A DNA stretch of 64,000 nt from Acinetobacter baumannii. GTDB taxonomy: Bacteria; Pseudomonadota; Gammaproteobacteria; Pseudomonadales; Moraxellaceae. The position numbers were made by a program, and so were the translations under genes. Where the stretch lies: assembly GCF_016508585.1 (NCBI RefSeq), contig NZ_JADVOP010000004.1, positions 88,151 through 152,150 on the forward strand. The letters run 5' to 3'. A model generated the notes under the pieces. It had not been told where the DNA came from. It saw nothing but the letters and a program-made list of their open reading frames with translations, and did not search any database. This document shows positions 9,243-18,507 of the stretch, piece by piece. The first letter of the stretch is position 1, and every line of letters starts with the position of its first letter.

Positions 9243-10139
9243 TTAAGACACCCTAGAAAGCTTATTTTTAAGTAAGCTTTCTAGCCACTCAATAAAGAAT
9301 TGAAAATAAACAGGTCTGTATTTTCGTTCTAAAAATAAAAAATTAACAGGAATCCTGAGACAAGGCTGTTGTTCAAAAATTTGAATCAACCTATTTTGTG
9401 CAATAAAAGGCAGTGCATCAAACGCTGGAATCTGAATGATTCCCAATCCCTGTAAAGCGGCATGTAAATAGCTTTCCGTGTCCTCTACACACAGTTTGTA
9501 GGGAAGATTGATCTGAATATTTTTAAAACACAAGCGCTCAAAATCTGTATCTAAATTTTTGATTTGATATCCGATCAAAAAATGCTCTTGCAAATGTGCC
9601 AAGCTCAATGGCCGTTGCAGCCTATTTAGATAATCAGGTGAAGCCAAAGTATATAAATCAACATGGGCAATCGGTCTTACAATTAAATTTTCATCTTCCA
9701 CCTTACCCACACGAACCACACAATCCAAACGCTCTTCAATTAAATCTGAATAACGGTCATGGCTATAAATCGAAATTTTAACATTTGGGTATTTTTCATA
9801 AAATTCATCAAGATAAGGAATAAGATATTGTGTTGCTATACGCAAAGGCAAACCAATTTTAATTTTTCCTATGTGCTCACGATTTTTTAATTTGAAATGA
9901 TCTAATTTTTCAGACTGTAGAATTAAATGTTTGACCTCCAGAAAAAACTGCATTCCATCATTGGTTAAATTGACTTTTCGAGTAGTTCGATTAAACAGCA
10001 AAATTTCATATTCTTTTTCTAGAGCTTGTATGGCATAGGTAATTGTGGAACGTGGTAAGTCTAACTCTTTTGCCACTTGTGCAAATGAATGCTTTTCTGC
10101 AACAAGACAAAAAATTTTAAACCGCTCTATTTTATCCAT
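9243..10139 (-). CDS. LysR-family transcriptional regulator
   Basis: Regulator of 298 residues. It has an N-terminal winged helix-turn-helix (about residues 1-60, with FAQVAKELDLPRSTITYAIQ as recognition region) and a C-terminal periplasmic-binding-like effector domain from about residue 90. It is divergent from the short-chain dehydrogenase at 10244, and the shared intergenic space holds a dyad of the T-N11-A LysR type at 10172-10192. By the usual LysR rule it probably controls that dehydrogenase and itself. Its 3' end is 3 bp from the convergent acr1 stop. The effector is unknown. Confidence 0.85.
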   Translation of the reverse strand: MDKIERFKIFCLVAEKHSFAQVAKELDLPRSTITYAIQALEKEYEILLFNRTTRKVNLTNDGMQFFLEVKHLILQSEKLDHFKLKNREHIGKIKIGLPLRIATQYLIPYLDEFYEKYPNVKISIYSHDRYSDLIEERLDCVVRVGKVEDENLIVRPIAHVDLYTLASPDYLNRLQRPLSLAHLQEHFLIGYQIKNLDTDFERLCFKNIQINLPYKLCVEDTESYLHAALQGLGIIQIPAFDALPFIAQNRLIQIFEQQPCLRIPVNFLFLERKYRPVYFQFFIEWLESLLKNKLSRVS

Positions 10140-10171
10140 CTATTATTCAATTTTTTCAAACAATCTATTCG

Positions 10172-10192
10172 ATTCTACTCACTATGTAGAAT
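10172..10192. promoter_or_regulatory. LysR-type operator (T-N11-A dyad)
   Basis: Inverted repeat ATTCTAC-N7-GTAGAAT with 7-bp arms. Its inner part forms the T-N11-A spacing typical of LysR regulators. It sits in the 104-bp space between the divergent regulator (start 10139) and dehydrogenase (start 10244), 33 bp from the regulator start. The dyad is seen; binding is inferred. Confidence 0.6.
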
Positions 10193-10243
10193 AAAAAATA
10201 GCTTCTAGAATTTCAATATTACTGGTGAAGATTGGAAAATAAA

Positions 10244-10999
10244 ATGAGCTCACATGACTTAAGAGATAAAACAGTGATTATTACGGGTGGAGCAAAAAAT
10301 TTAGGTGGTTTGATTTCTCGTAAATTCGCACAACACGGGGCAAATCTTGTCATTCATTACAACAGCCCTGAAACACAAAAGGATGCGGAAGAAACACTTA
10401 AAGCGGTTGAACAATCAGGTGCGCACGCAACACTGATACAAGCAGATCTTTCTAATATTGAGAATATTGAAACCTTATTCATCAAAGCTAAAGAGACTTT
10501 TGGGGGTGTCGATATTGCAATCAATACGGTCGGTCGAGTATTAAAAAAACCATTGATTGAAACAACAGAACAAGAGTTCGATTCAATGAATGAGATCAAC
10601 AACAAAATTGCTTATTTCTTCATTCAATCTGCAGGGAAACATCTCAACAATGGTGGAAAAATTTGTTCAATCGTGACCAGCCTTTTGGCTGCTTATACCG
10701 GTTTGTACTCAACTTATGAAGGCTTAAAAGCACCGGTTGAACACTATACTCGCGCTGCATCAAAGGAATACGGAGAGCGGGGTATTTCCGTCACGGCAGT
10801 TGCACCGGGTCCAATGGATACCCCGTTTTTCTATGGTCAAGAAGCGCCTGAAGCTGTGGCGTATCATAAATCTGCCTCAGCGCTGGGTGGCTTAACCAAA
10901 ATTGAAGACATTGAACCTTTGGTTCGTTTTTTAGTCACAGAAGGCTGGTGGATTACAGGACAGACTATTTTTGCCAATGGTGGTTATACAACACGATAA
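10244..10999 (+). CDS. Short-chain dehydrogenase/reductase
   Basis: Classical SDR of 251 residues. The Rossmann motif is slightly unusual (TGGAKNLGG instead of TGxxxGIG), the NNAG motif reads NTVG, and the active site is Y-E-G-L-K (YxxxK). The C-terminal VAPGPMDTPFF and the final GQTIFANGGY are typical of this family. The start is placed at the ATG at 10244, with GGAA 6 nt upstream, rather than the TTG at 10232. Substrate unknown; its divergent LysR neighbour suggests induction by a small molecule. A GC-poor inverted repeat (AAAAGTGCCCATT...AATGGGCACTTTT) follows the stop and should end transcription. Confidence 0.82.
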   Translation: MSSHDLRDKTVIITGGAKNLGGLISRKFAQHGANLVIHYNSPETQKDAEETLKAVEQSGAHATLIQADLSNIENIETLFIKAKETFGGVDIAINTVGRVLKKPLIETTEQEFDSMNEINNKIAYFFIQSAGKHLNNGGKICSIVTSLLAAYTGLYSTYEGLKAPVEHYTRAASKEYGERGISVTAVAPGPMDTPFFYGQEAPEAVAYHKSASALGGLTKIEDIEPLVRFLVTEGWWITGQTIFANGGYTTR

Positions 11000-11053
11000 T
11001 GCTGCTCGAGAAAAGTGCCCATTTTATTCAATGGGCACTTTTCCTTTATCCTC

Positions 11054-12139
11054 TTAATTTTGCTTGACCCATTCAGCCGTCCGTTCAATCGTTTGCTTGA
11101 GATTGGTTTCAGGTATTTTCCAGTTTTGATTCATTTTTAAAAACGCATCAATATTCAATTGCTCTGTACGAATGAAATTTAACATTTCCGCAGATAACTC
11201 TAACTTTTGAGCAAGCCATTTCCATTTTAAAATTAATTTTAAAATATTGAGAGAAACAAAATATTGTGGGGCTTTAAGATTTAAGCGATCTGCCACATGT
11301 TGAATCAGTGCCTGTAAAGAAATCTGGGTGGGATTAGCAATCAGTATCTCTTGATTTACTGCCAATTGATCCTGTGAGGCTTTACATATCGCATGAACCA
11401 GCATATTCACTGAAACTAAAGGCAAATAATGCTGAGGGGTTGCAGGAATTGCAGTCAACTTGTGTTGTTTCAATTGAGTAATCAGATGCTCTATCGGCTG
11501 ATGTTTGGTGATTTCTCCAGAGTATTCATCTCCTATGACTGTTGCAGGATGTATCACCGTCCAATCAATTTTCAATGCTTGCGCACATTTGATCCAGGCA
11601 AAATGAGCCTCAATTTTAGAAGCCTCATAAGCACCTAGTTTTTGATACACGTGCTGCCAATCTGTTTTTTCTATATTTTTCCGATCAATCCCAGCATCTT
11701 CTAGGTTTTGAGCGAGTGTCAACATGTAGCCAGAAAGATGAATTACCCGTTTCAAGTGACAGTGAGCATTCACGTTTTTAAGTAAATTAATGACTCCCCG
11801 AACATTCACTTCACGTGCCTGTTGCATGGACAGATTCCATGCAAATAACGCACTGGTATTCACCAAATGAGTCACAGTTGCAAGCCGTTTCCAGTCCCCT
11901 GTTGAAATACCCAAGTCTGGCAAGGTTATATCACCTTGTATACACTGCAATTTTTGATGATTTATATCCTGTTTTTCCAACCAGGCTCTCAAACTTGGTT
12001 CTTGCTGCTCACGCTTTCGACACAGCGCAAAAACTTGTTCATTGTCTTGAAGTAACTGTGCCACCAGAAATTTACCAATAAACCCTGTTGCACCTGCGAC
12101 CAATGTAATTTTTTCTGTGCTTTGATAATTTTGCATCAC
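11054..12139 (-). CDS. NAD-dependent epimerase/dehydratase (extended SDR)
   Basis: Extended short-chain dehydrogenase of about 361 residues with the glycine motif GATGFIG near residue 17 and a YEASK-type active site (Y-E-A-S-K, about residue 170). Such proteins act on nucleotide sugars, steroids or flavonoid-like ketones; the substrate here is not clear. AAGGAG lies 8 nt before a GTG at 12139 and 11 nt before an in-frame ATG at 12136, so either may be used. The promoter has the long spacer of MerR-activated genes (12166-12197) and the MerR regulator is encoded divergently, so this gene is the likely target. Confidence 0.75.
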   Translation of the reverse strand: MMQNYQSTEKITLVAGATGFIGKFLVAQLLQDNEQVFALCRKREQQEPSLRAWLEKQDINHQKLQCIQGDITLPDLGISTGDWKRLATVTHLVNTSALFAWNLSMQQAREVNVRGVINLLKNVNAHCHLKRVIHLSGYMLTLAQNLEDAGIDRKNIEKTDWQHVYQKLGAYEASKIEAHFAWIKCAQALKIDWTVIHPATVIGDEYSGEITKHQPIEHLITQLKQHKLTAIPATPQHYLPLVSVNMLVHAICKASQDQLAVNQEILIANPTQISLQALIQHVADRLNLKAPQYFVSLNILKLILKWKWLAQKLELSAEMLNFIRTEQLNIDAFLKMNQNWKIPETNLKQTIERTAEWVKQN

Positions 12140-12165
12140 TTGCTACGCTCCTTATGTTCACACTT

Positions 12166-12197
12166 AATCTAAAGGATAGAGTACACTCCACAGTCAA
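12166..12197 (-). promoter_or_regulatory. MerR-type promoter with overlong spacer
   Basis: On the minus strand a TTGACT -35 (12192-12197) is followed by a 19-20 bp spacer and a weak -10 (TTAGAT or TAGATT). The spacer holds the dyad GAGT-GT-ACTC (12179-12188). An overlong spacer with a dyad between the hexamers is the hallmark of MerR-family activation by DNA twisting. The GGAGTGTACTC-like centre resembles sites of the NmlR/AdhR branch. It points toward the epimerase gene. Confidence 0.65.
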
Positions 12198-12234
12198 GTC
12201 CTTCTTGCAAGTACAATAAAATTTGGAGCCAGTG

Positions 12235-12612
12235 ATGTTAATCAGTGAGTTATCAAAACAACTCAATCTCAGTCGGGATACGATTCGTTTTTATGAAAAG
12301 CTGGATCTTATCCGTCCCTTGATTCGAAATAATGGATATAAAGATTATTCAGAACAGGATGTACAACAATTACAGTTGATTCAAGTTGCTAAAAACTTGG
12401 GCTTTACTTTGGCGGAAATTAAACAGATTTTGGATTTGGTCAATGTCAATGAAATTCCAGCGGAACAATTTCATGAGATTTTAACCGACAAGCTTAATGT
12501 CATTGGTGAGAAAATCGTTCAACTACAAAACATTCAGCATCTGCTGGAAAATCTTGTCATTGGAGAAGCATGCCCATTTAAAAAAGATTGTGATATTTCT
12601 GCGATTATCTAG
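12235..12612 (+). CDS. MerR-family transcriptional regulator
   Basis: Regulator of 125 residues. The N-terminal MerR helix-turn-helix (ISELSKQLNLSRDTIRFYEK) and wing are followed by a dimerising coiled coil (about residues 75-110). A short tail contains two cysteines (ACPFKKDC) that could sense a metal, thiol or electrophile. The start is the ATG at 12235, 6 nt after GGAG; upstream TTG and GTG codons in frame are less well placed. It is divergent from the epimerase gene and its promoter. The exact inducer is unknown. Confidence 0.85.
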   Translation: MLISELSKQLNLSRDTIRFYEKLDLIRPLIRNNGYKDYSEQDVQQLQLIQVAKNLGFTLAEIKQILDLVNVNEIPAEQFHEILTDKLNVIGEKIVQLQNIQHLLENLVIGEACPFKKDCDISAII

Positions 12613-12620
12613 TTCATAAA

Positions 12621-12640
12621 AAACCGCCTTACGGCGGTTT
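12621..12640. terminator. Bidirectional terminator between merR-type gene and tex
   Basis: Stem AAACCGCC (12621-12628) with GGCGGTTT (12633-12640) and a TTAC loop lies between two convergent genes, with flanking A and T tracts on both sides. Confidence 0.85.
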
Positions 12641-12660
12641 CATTTTTGAGAAATTAAGGC

Positions 12661-15030
12661 TTATTTAGATCCCTTAATCCCTGCTTGCAACAACAATGCA
12701 CCTAAACCACCAATTTTATTTTCTTGAGGTTTTGCTGCTTGAGGCTTTTTGTCATGACGAGGTGCTTTATCCTTATGGTCATGATTTGGACGACCTTGTT
12801 GTGGACGTTTACCTTGTGGCTTACGTTCAGCACGCTGCTCATTGTTAAACTCACGTTTTTGACGTGGAGCTTTCACTGGTGCCTCTGCCCCCTCAGGACG
12901 CATCGATAAATTGACACGATTGCGTTCAGCATCTACCGTTAACACGCGAACTTGTACGATTTGTCCCGGTTTAACAACTTTATGCGGATCTGCCACAAAT
13001 TCATTGGCAAGTTCAGAAATATGGACTAAACCGTCTTGATGTACACCAACATCAACAAATGCACCGAAGTTGGTCACATTGGTAATCACGCCTTCGAGCT
13101 GCATACCCTCAGTTAACTGACTCACTTCAGTAATATCCTCGCGGAATTTGGCAGTACGGAACTCTGGACGTGGATCACGACCAGGTTTTTCAAGTTCACT
13201 CAATACGTCTTGAATGGTCGGTAAACCAAATTGATCATCAACAAAATCTTCTGCTTTAACCTGACGGATAATTTCAGTATTGCCGATAATATCTTTGACT
13301 GTAGTGGCTTTGGCTTCGACAATCTTATTGACCAGCCCATAAGACTCTGGATGAACAGATGATGCATCCAAAGGCTCTGAACCGTCTTGAATACGCAGGA
13401 AACCTGCAGCTTGTTCAAAGGTACGCTCACCCAAACGAGGGACATTCTTTAATGCCTGGCGGTTATCAAAGCGACCATTCTCTTTACGGTAATCAACTAT
13501 CTGCTGCGCAATAGCTTTATTTAAACCCGCAATATAACCCAAGATTGCAGGAGAAGCAGTATTGACATCCACCCCCACGGCATTCACACAGTCTTCTACC
13601 ACAGCATCCAGTGTTTTTGCCAGATTGGTTTGATTCACATCATGCTGATATTGACCTACACCAATAGATTTAGGATCAATTTTCACCAATTCAGCCAAAG
13701 GATCTTGTAAACGGCGTGCAATCGACACTGCACCACGAATCGCCACATCAAGTTCAGGAAGCTCGGCAGAAGCCAGCTCTGATGCAGAATAGACTGATGC
13801 ACCGGCTTCACTGACTGAAACACGGGTTAAGTTAAGATCCGTATTCTCTGCCATCATTTCCGCGACAACTGCTTCAGTTTCACGGCTGGCAGTTCCATTA
13901 CCGATCGCAATGAGGTCTACATTGAATTCACGGCACAGTCTCGCCAGTTCAGCAATTGAACCTGCTTTATCTTCTTTAGGCGCAAAAGGATAAATGGTGC
14001 TGTGCGCCAAAACATCGCCCGAATCCGAAACCACAGCAAGTTTGACACCCGTACGGATACCAGGGTCAACACCCAGTGTGGTGCGAGAACCCGCTGGTGC
14101 AGAAAGTAACAAATGACGTAGGTTTTCAGCAAACACATTCATTGCTTCTGATTCAGCAGCAAGGCGTTTTTCCGTCAATAGTGAATGCTCGATGGTCGGA
14201 CGAACCTTGCCTAACCAAAACAGCTTTGCAGTTTGTTTGAGAAAGTCTTGACGTGATTGTGGTTGAACTGTCTCAAGATTATATTCAGTTTCAATACGTG
14301 AAAGTGGAGCATGATCTTCGCCATCAACTTTAAGACCCAGCACATTTTCTTGACGACCACGCAACATCGCCAATAAGCGGTGTGAAGGTACTTTATTTAG
14401 GTTTTCAGAGAAATCAAAGTAATCACGGAATTTTTTACCGACTTCTTTTTTCTCTTCAGATGCGACCAAACTCTTCAACACAGCAGTTTTGGCAAAAGTC
14501 GCCTTCAACTCTGTTGTCAAAGGAATATTCTGTGCCCAATCATCAATAATGATGTGTTGAATCGCGTCCAGTTGACTTTCAACATCTGGATATTCTTCAT
14601 GGCTAAAACCGGCCAAAGCTTCAGTAGGATCAATTTGCTCTGCAATAATTTTTTCTGCAATAACACCAAGACCCGCTTCTTTTGCTTTAAAAGATTTACT
14701 GGTACGTTTTGGACGATATGGTGCGTAAAGCTCTTCTAAGGCATTTTTTGTTTCAGCGGCATTTACACGTGCAAGCAAATCATCTGAAAGTTTATTTTGT
14801 TCTTTTAAAGATTCGATTACTTTTTCACGGCGTTCAAATAAATCACGTAAATAAACAAGGCGCGTATCGAGTTGGCGTAATTGTATATCGTCTAAACCCT
14901 GTGTTACTTCTTTACGGTAACGTGCAATAAATGGAACACTAGAGCCTTCATCAATCAGTTTAATGGCAGCTTCTACTTGGTTTGGACGTACGGCAAGCTC
15001 ACTTGCCAACTGCTGAACTAAGTCAGTCAT
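12661..15030 (-). CDS. tex: Tex family RNA-binding transcription accessory protein
   Basis: Cytoplasmic nucleic-acid-binding protein of 789 residues, the size of bacterial Tex. The order is an N-terminal helical region, a YqgF/RNase-H-like domain (GVDPGIRTG near the middle), helix-hairpin-helix motifs (around VNTASPAILGYIAGL), and an S1 domain (GVITNVTNFGAFVDVG, about residues 645-715). A basic, low-complexity tail follows (QKREFNNEQRAERK onward). I choose the ATG at 15030; the GTG at 15045 has no ribosome-binding site, whereas GGAA precedes the ATG. Tex affects transcription and stress tolerance in several bacteria, with no settled mechanism. Confidence 0.93.
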   Translation of the reverse strand: MTDLVQQLASELAVRPNQVEAAIKLIDEGSSVPFIARYRKEVTQGLDDIQLRQLDTRLVYLRDLFERREKVIESLKEQNKLSDDLLARVNAAETKNALEELYAPYRPKRTSKSFKAKEAGLGVIAEKIIAEQIDPTEALAGFSHEEYPDVESQLDAIQHIIIDDWAQNIPLTTELKATFAKTAVLKSLVASEEKKEVGKKFRDYFDFSENLNKVPSHRLLAMLRGRQENVLGLKVDGEDHAPLSRIETEYNLETVQPQSRQDFLKQTAKLFWLGKVRPTIEHSLLTEKRLAAESEAMNVFAENLRHLLLSAPAGSRTTLGVDPGIRTGVKLAVVSDSGDVLAHSTIYPFAPKEDKAGSIAELARLCREFNVDLIAIGNGTASRETEAVVAEMMAENTDLNLTRVSVSEAGASVYSASELASAELPELDVAIRGAVSIARRLQDPLAELVKIDPKSIGVGQYQHDVNQTNLAKTLDAVVEDCVNAVGVDVNTASPAILGYIAGLNKAIAQQIVDYRKENGRFDNRQALKNVPRLGERTFEQAAGFLRIQDGSEPLDASSVHPESYGLVNKIVEAKATTVKDIIGNTEIIRQVKAEDFVDDQFGLPTIQDVLSELEKPGRDPRPEFRTAKFREDITEVSQLTEGMQLEGVITNVTNFGAFVDVGVHQDGLVHISELANEFVADPHKVVKPGQIVQVRVLTVDAERNRVNLSMRPEGAEAPVKAPRQKREFNNEQRAERKPQGKRPQQGRPNHDHKDKAPRHDKKPQAAKPQENKIGGLGALLLQAGIKGSK

Positions 15031-15138
15031 CGTGTTTAATTCCACAAGGATAAGGACTAAAAGTTAGTGATTATAAAGACCGAGACCATAAAATCCACAA
15101 TTGTTTTGCAAATTAGTAATGAAAAAAGTGATAAAAGT

Positions 15139-15585
15139 TCATTTTTCCTGAATTTTTATCGTACATTCGGGTATTTCATCCTGACCTGCTACGTTCAAAT
15201 TGCTTTGTAAAATAATTTTTCCAAGCTGCCATTTTGCCCCTTTTCTCTGACCGCCCCCAAAACGGTTGAAAAATTGTAAAGAACACGATTGATATCCTGG
15301 TTTACTGACCGTCTCTTGAATAAACACAGGTGGTGCTTCCATATACATGATTTCTTTCAATAAAAAAGCAGAATAGCGTTGCTCTTTTAACTGAAAATTT
15401 CCATTTTGGTTGGTTTGAGTTTCTCCGACTTGAGCATATGCAATCGGTTGCCCATGACCATCAATCACTTGTCCAGAGATCTCTGGTCGAGATAATCGAC
15501 TAATACATGCACTTAAACAAAAGCTTATTGCTAAAATACATAAAAGTTTCATTTGCAAATGGTATGTTTTTTTATTTATAAACAT
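15139..15585 (-). CDS. Lipoprotein with carboxypeptidase-regulatory-like domain
   Basis: Predicted lipoprotein of 148 residues. The signal peptide ends in the lipobox LSAC, making Cys27 the lipidated residue. The mature part begins with a CarboxypepD_reg-like beta-sandwich motif (ISGQVIDGHGQPIAYAQVGE...TNQNGNFQL), often found in surface or envelope proteins. An alternative start at Met12 (15552) would give a more compact signal peptide. Gene stands alone, transcribed away from ompR. Function unknown. Confidence 0.65.
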   Translation of the reverse strand: MFINKKTYHLQMKLLCILAISFCLSACISRLSRPEISGQVIDGHGQPIAYAQVGETQTNQNGNFQLKEQRYSAFLLKEIMYMEAPPVFIQETVSKPGYQSCSLQFFNRFGGGQRKGAKWQLGKIILQSNLNVAGQDEIPECTIKIQEK

Positions 15586-15741
15586 AGAATGATCTCAAAT
15601 ATTTATAGATGTTGTCTTTTGGTTTCAAAACAGCCGGAAAATTGTATTTTTGAGCAATTTGATACATAGTCTTAACAAGCGCTTAGGCATTATACTGAGA
15701 TTGATGAATATTTATAATTTACAACATTAAGGGAGTACATC

Positions 15742-16506
15742 ATGAGTTTGGTTGTACCTGCTGAAAATACAGATGTCGTACAAAACGAAACTGACCGTGT
15801 CGAACGCATCCTAGTGGTCGATGATGATGTGCGTTTACGTACCCTTTTACAGCGTTTCCTTGAAGATAAAGGCTTTGTTGTTAAGACAGCCCACGATGCA
15901 ACACAAATGGACCGTCTATTACAACGTGAGTTATTTTCGCTCATCGTTTTAGACTTCATGCTTCCTGTAGAAGATGGTTTAAGCATTTGCAGACGCTTAC
16001 GCGCATCCAATATTGATACACCTGTCATCATGCTTACAGCACGAGGCAGTGACTCTGACCGTATTGCAGGTTTAGAGGCTGGCGCAGATGATTATTTGCC
16101 AAAGCCATTTAATCCAAATGAATTATTGGCACGTATTCGTGCTGTTTTACGTCGCCAAGTCCGGGAAGTTCCGGGGGCACCAAGCCAAAACGTAGAAGTG
16201 GTTTCGTTCGGTCCATGGTCTTTAGACCTTTCAACACGTACGTTGACTCGTGAAGGTCAAGTTGTCACCTTAACCACAGGTGAGTTTGCCGTGTTAAAAG
16301 CATTGGTACAGCATCCACGCGAACCATTGACCCGTGACAAATTGATGAATCTTGCACGCGGTCGTGAATGGGGCGCAATGGAACGTTCAATTGATGTTCA
16401 GGTTTCACGTTTGCGTCGACTGATCGAAGAAAATCCTGCACGTGCACGTTATATCCAAACTGTATGGGGCGTGGGTTATGTTTTCGTTCCAGATGGCGCG
16501 GAATAA
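15742..16506 (+). CDS. ompR: OmpR-family response regulator
   Basis: Response regulator of 254 residues. The receiver domain has the acidic triad D27-D29, phospho-acceptor Asp71 (VLDFMLP), Thr99 and Lys121. The C-terminal winged-helix OmpR DNA-binding domain ends in the characteristic IQTVWGVGYVF. Its partner is the EnvZ-type kinase at 16842. OmpR/EnvZ systems respond to osmolarity and envelope state and control porins. The pair is separated by 335 bp with a strong hairpin, so the two genes may be expressed at different levels. Confidence 0.92.
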   Translation: MSLVVPAENTDVVQNETDRVERILVVDDDVRLRTLLQRFLEDKGFVVKTAHDATQMDRLLQRELFSLIVLDFMLPVEDGLSICRRLRASNIDTPVIMLTARGSDSDRIAGLEAGADDYLPKPFNPNELLARIRAVLRRQVREVPGAPSQNVEVVSFGPWSLDLSTRTLTREGQVVTLTTGEFAVLKALVQHPREPLTRDKLMNLARGREWGAMERSIDVQVSRLRRLIEENPARARYIQTVWGVGYVFVPDGAE

Positions 16507-16841
16507 TAAAGCGAGAGAAGGTGTCTCTATTTTGTGAAAGAAGGAGATACTGACTTATGGGTGACATTTTTAATAGAGATGTCACCCATATTTTATGGTG
16601 TTGGGTCAGAGTTGGCTGCTAAAAATAATCAAATCAATGTATTCATCTAAAGACCAGCCTTGCCTCTACAATAGAACACTGCTGTTTGGTTCTATTTAAT
16701 TGAATGAATTTACTTTTATTTCACCCTGAAGTATTCGCACGAATATGAATAAATTCACCGTTTTATGGTTGCTATAAATCCCTCATTGATTAAACTAAAA
16801 TCAAGACATCACACGATATCATCGAGTAACAGGATCAATCT
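16507..16841. other. Long ompR-envZ intergenic region
   Basis: 335 bp without a gene. A smaller hairpin (GTGTCTC at 16521-16527 with GAGATAC at 16544-16550, one wobble pair) precedes the strong hairpin at 16556-16590. The rest is AT-rich and ends in AGGA 7 nt before the envZ GTG start. It probably contains an envZ promoter, though no clear hexamer pair stands out. Confidence 0.55.
16556..16590 (+). terminator. Hairpin after ompR (terminator or attenuator)
   Basis: A 12-bp perfect stem, TATGGGTGACAT (16556-16567) with ATGTCACCCATA (16579-16590), closes an 11-nt loop and is followed by TTTTATGG. The T-run is short, so termination may be partial. It lies 50 bp after ompR and ahead of envZ. Confidence 0.65.
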
Positions 16842-18302
16842 GTGAAATTAGAACCTATAGACCCACAAGAATTTACTGACTTTGTCGCTTACAAGGAACG
16901 CAAACGTACACCTTGGGAACGCTTTCTCGATAAAATCAAGCCACGTTCTGCAGCAATGCGAACCACGGTTTTGGTGATATTTGTGGTGTTTTTTAGCCTA
17001 TTTATGTCGCTCTGGTTTTTCTGGAAAACACTCTACCTCCCTGAAATTCAACAACATGCACGTTTTCTGGCAGTTGAACTTGAGATGGTCAACAATCCTC
17101 GCTTACAGATCTACCATGATGATATTCAACTCGATATTGATGAATGGTTAAAACAGCGTGTGGGGGTGGAATACGTAACAGATCCTAAAGATTATCCGAA
17201 TGTTAAAGATAAAATTATTGCTGATTTCTTTACCAATCGCATTGAAAAACAATTGGCAGAAGAATTAAAAATCAAAGATGTGACGGTTTACTTTCAGTTT
17301 AAACCCAGCCCACGCATATGGGTGCAAACGCCTGAGATGAATGGAAATTGGGTCCGTGAACCGTTAAATACTTATGCCAACTATAGCCCGGAACTTATTT
17401 TAGCTTGGCTATTGGGTATTCCTTTAATTGCTGCGGCTATTATTTTGACACTGGTGAGACAGCTGAACCGCCCATTACGTCGCTTGCAACATGCCGCAAA
17501 TAATTACAGTAAAACAGGTAAAGCGCCTTATCTTGAAACCAACCATGGACCTCAAGAAATTCGTGAGGTTAACCAAGCCTTTAACCATATGATCTATACG
17601 CTTGAGCAAACTGAACGAGATCGCCAAATCATGTTGGCTGGAATTTCACATGATTTAAGAACACCACTGACTCGGATTCGTTTAAGTGCAGAAATGATGT
17701 CAGATGATGACTTCTTAAAAGAAGGACTGATTTATGATGTCGATGATATGGACGCCATTTTGAGCCAATTCATCTCCTATATGCGCGATGGTTCAGATGA
17801 AGAGTTACAAGACACCAATATCAATAGCTTACTACAGGAACTGGTGATTCAATTTAAGCCTTTAGATATTCGCTTTACACCTCAAGAATTGCCCATCATC
17901 ACTGCACGTTCTCTTTCTCTCAAACGTCTGATTGGTAATCTGATCAATAACTCAAAACGTTACGGCGCCGAACCTATTGAGCTCGATGCTTCTGTTGAAG
18001 GCGATCATATTAAGATCTGTGTTGCCGACAATGGTGAGGGAATTCCTGAAGACCAAATTGAAGGTTTAATGCAACCCTTTGTACGTGGAAATGCCGCACG
18101 TACAGTTCAAGGCAGTGGTTTGGGGTTGGCAATTGTGAAGCGGATTGTCGATATTCATCAAGGTGAACTGTCTATTTCCAACCGCCCTGAAGGGGGTTTA
18201 CAAGCCATCATTTCCCTGCCACTTTCCATAAAAGTTGAGGAAGAACCGGCACCTACAAACCCGATTCAAAAAATTAAGCAGAGTTTGAGTGATCATTTTT
18301 AA
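16842..18302 (+). CDS. envZ: EnvZ-type sensor histidine kinase
   Basis: Inner-membrane sensor kinase of 486 residues. TM1 is near residues 41-63 and TM2 near 185-207, flanking a periplasmic domain. A HAMP linker (RQLNRPLRRL) follows. The H box has the phospho-acceptor His270 in SHDLRTPLTR, and the catalytic ATPase domain has N (NLINNS), G1 (DNGEGIP) and G2 (GSGLGLAIVKRI) boxes. The start is GTG at 16842 with AGGA 7 nt upstream. The N-terminal cytoplasmic extension of about 40 residues is longer than in E. coli EnvZ. It pairs with the upstream ompR. Confidence 0.9.
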   Translation: MKLEPIDPQEFTDFVAYKERKRTPWERFLDKIKPRSAAMRTTVLVIFVVFFSLFMSLWFFWKTLYLPEIQQHARFLAVELEMVNNPRLQIYHDDIQLDIDEWLKQRVGVEYVTDPKDYPNVKDKIIADFFTNRIEKQLAEELKIKDVTVYFQFKPSPRIWVQTPEMNGNWVREPLNTYANYSPELILAWLLGIPLIAAAIILTLVRQLNRPLRRLQHAANNYSKTGKAPYLETNHGPQEIREVNQAFNHMIYTLEQTERDRQIMLAGISHDLRTPLTRIRLSAEMMSDDDFLKEGLIYDVDDMDAILSQFISYMRDGSDEELQDTNINSLLQELVIQFKPLDIRFTPQELPIITARSLSLKRLIGNLINNSKRYGAEPIELDASVEGDHIKICVADNGEGIPEDQIEGLMQPFVRGNAARTVQGSGLGLAIVKRIVDIHQGELSISNRPEGGLQAIISLPLSIKVEEEPAPTNPIQKIKQSLSDHF

Positions 18303-18507
18303 TGATCGCTCAATAATCAAACAAACAGTTTTGTTTATTTATCACACAGACAACATTATTTTATTAATAAATAACAACTTAAAAACCATCACAAGAATTT
18401 ATACCTACATTTATTGAAAAAATTAGACCTTAGCATTAGAGGCATGCACAATTTAGTTTGAGGGCGGTACAATCCGTCTAGTTTTGAACAAGAATTGAGC
18501 GTAAACC

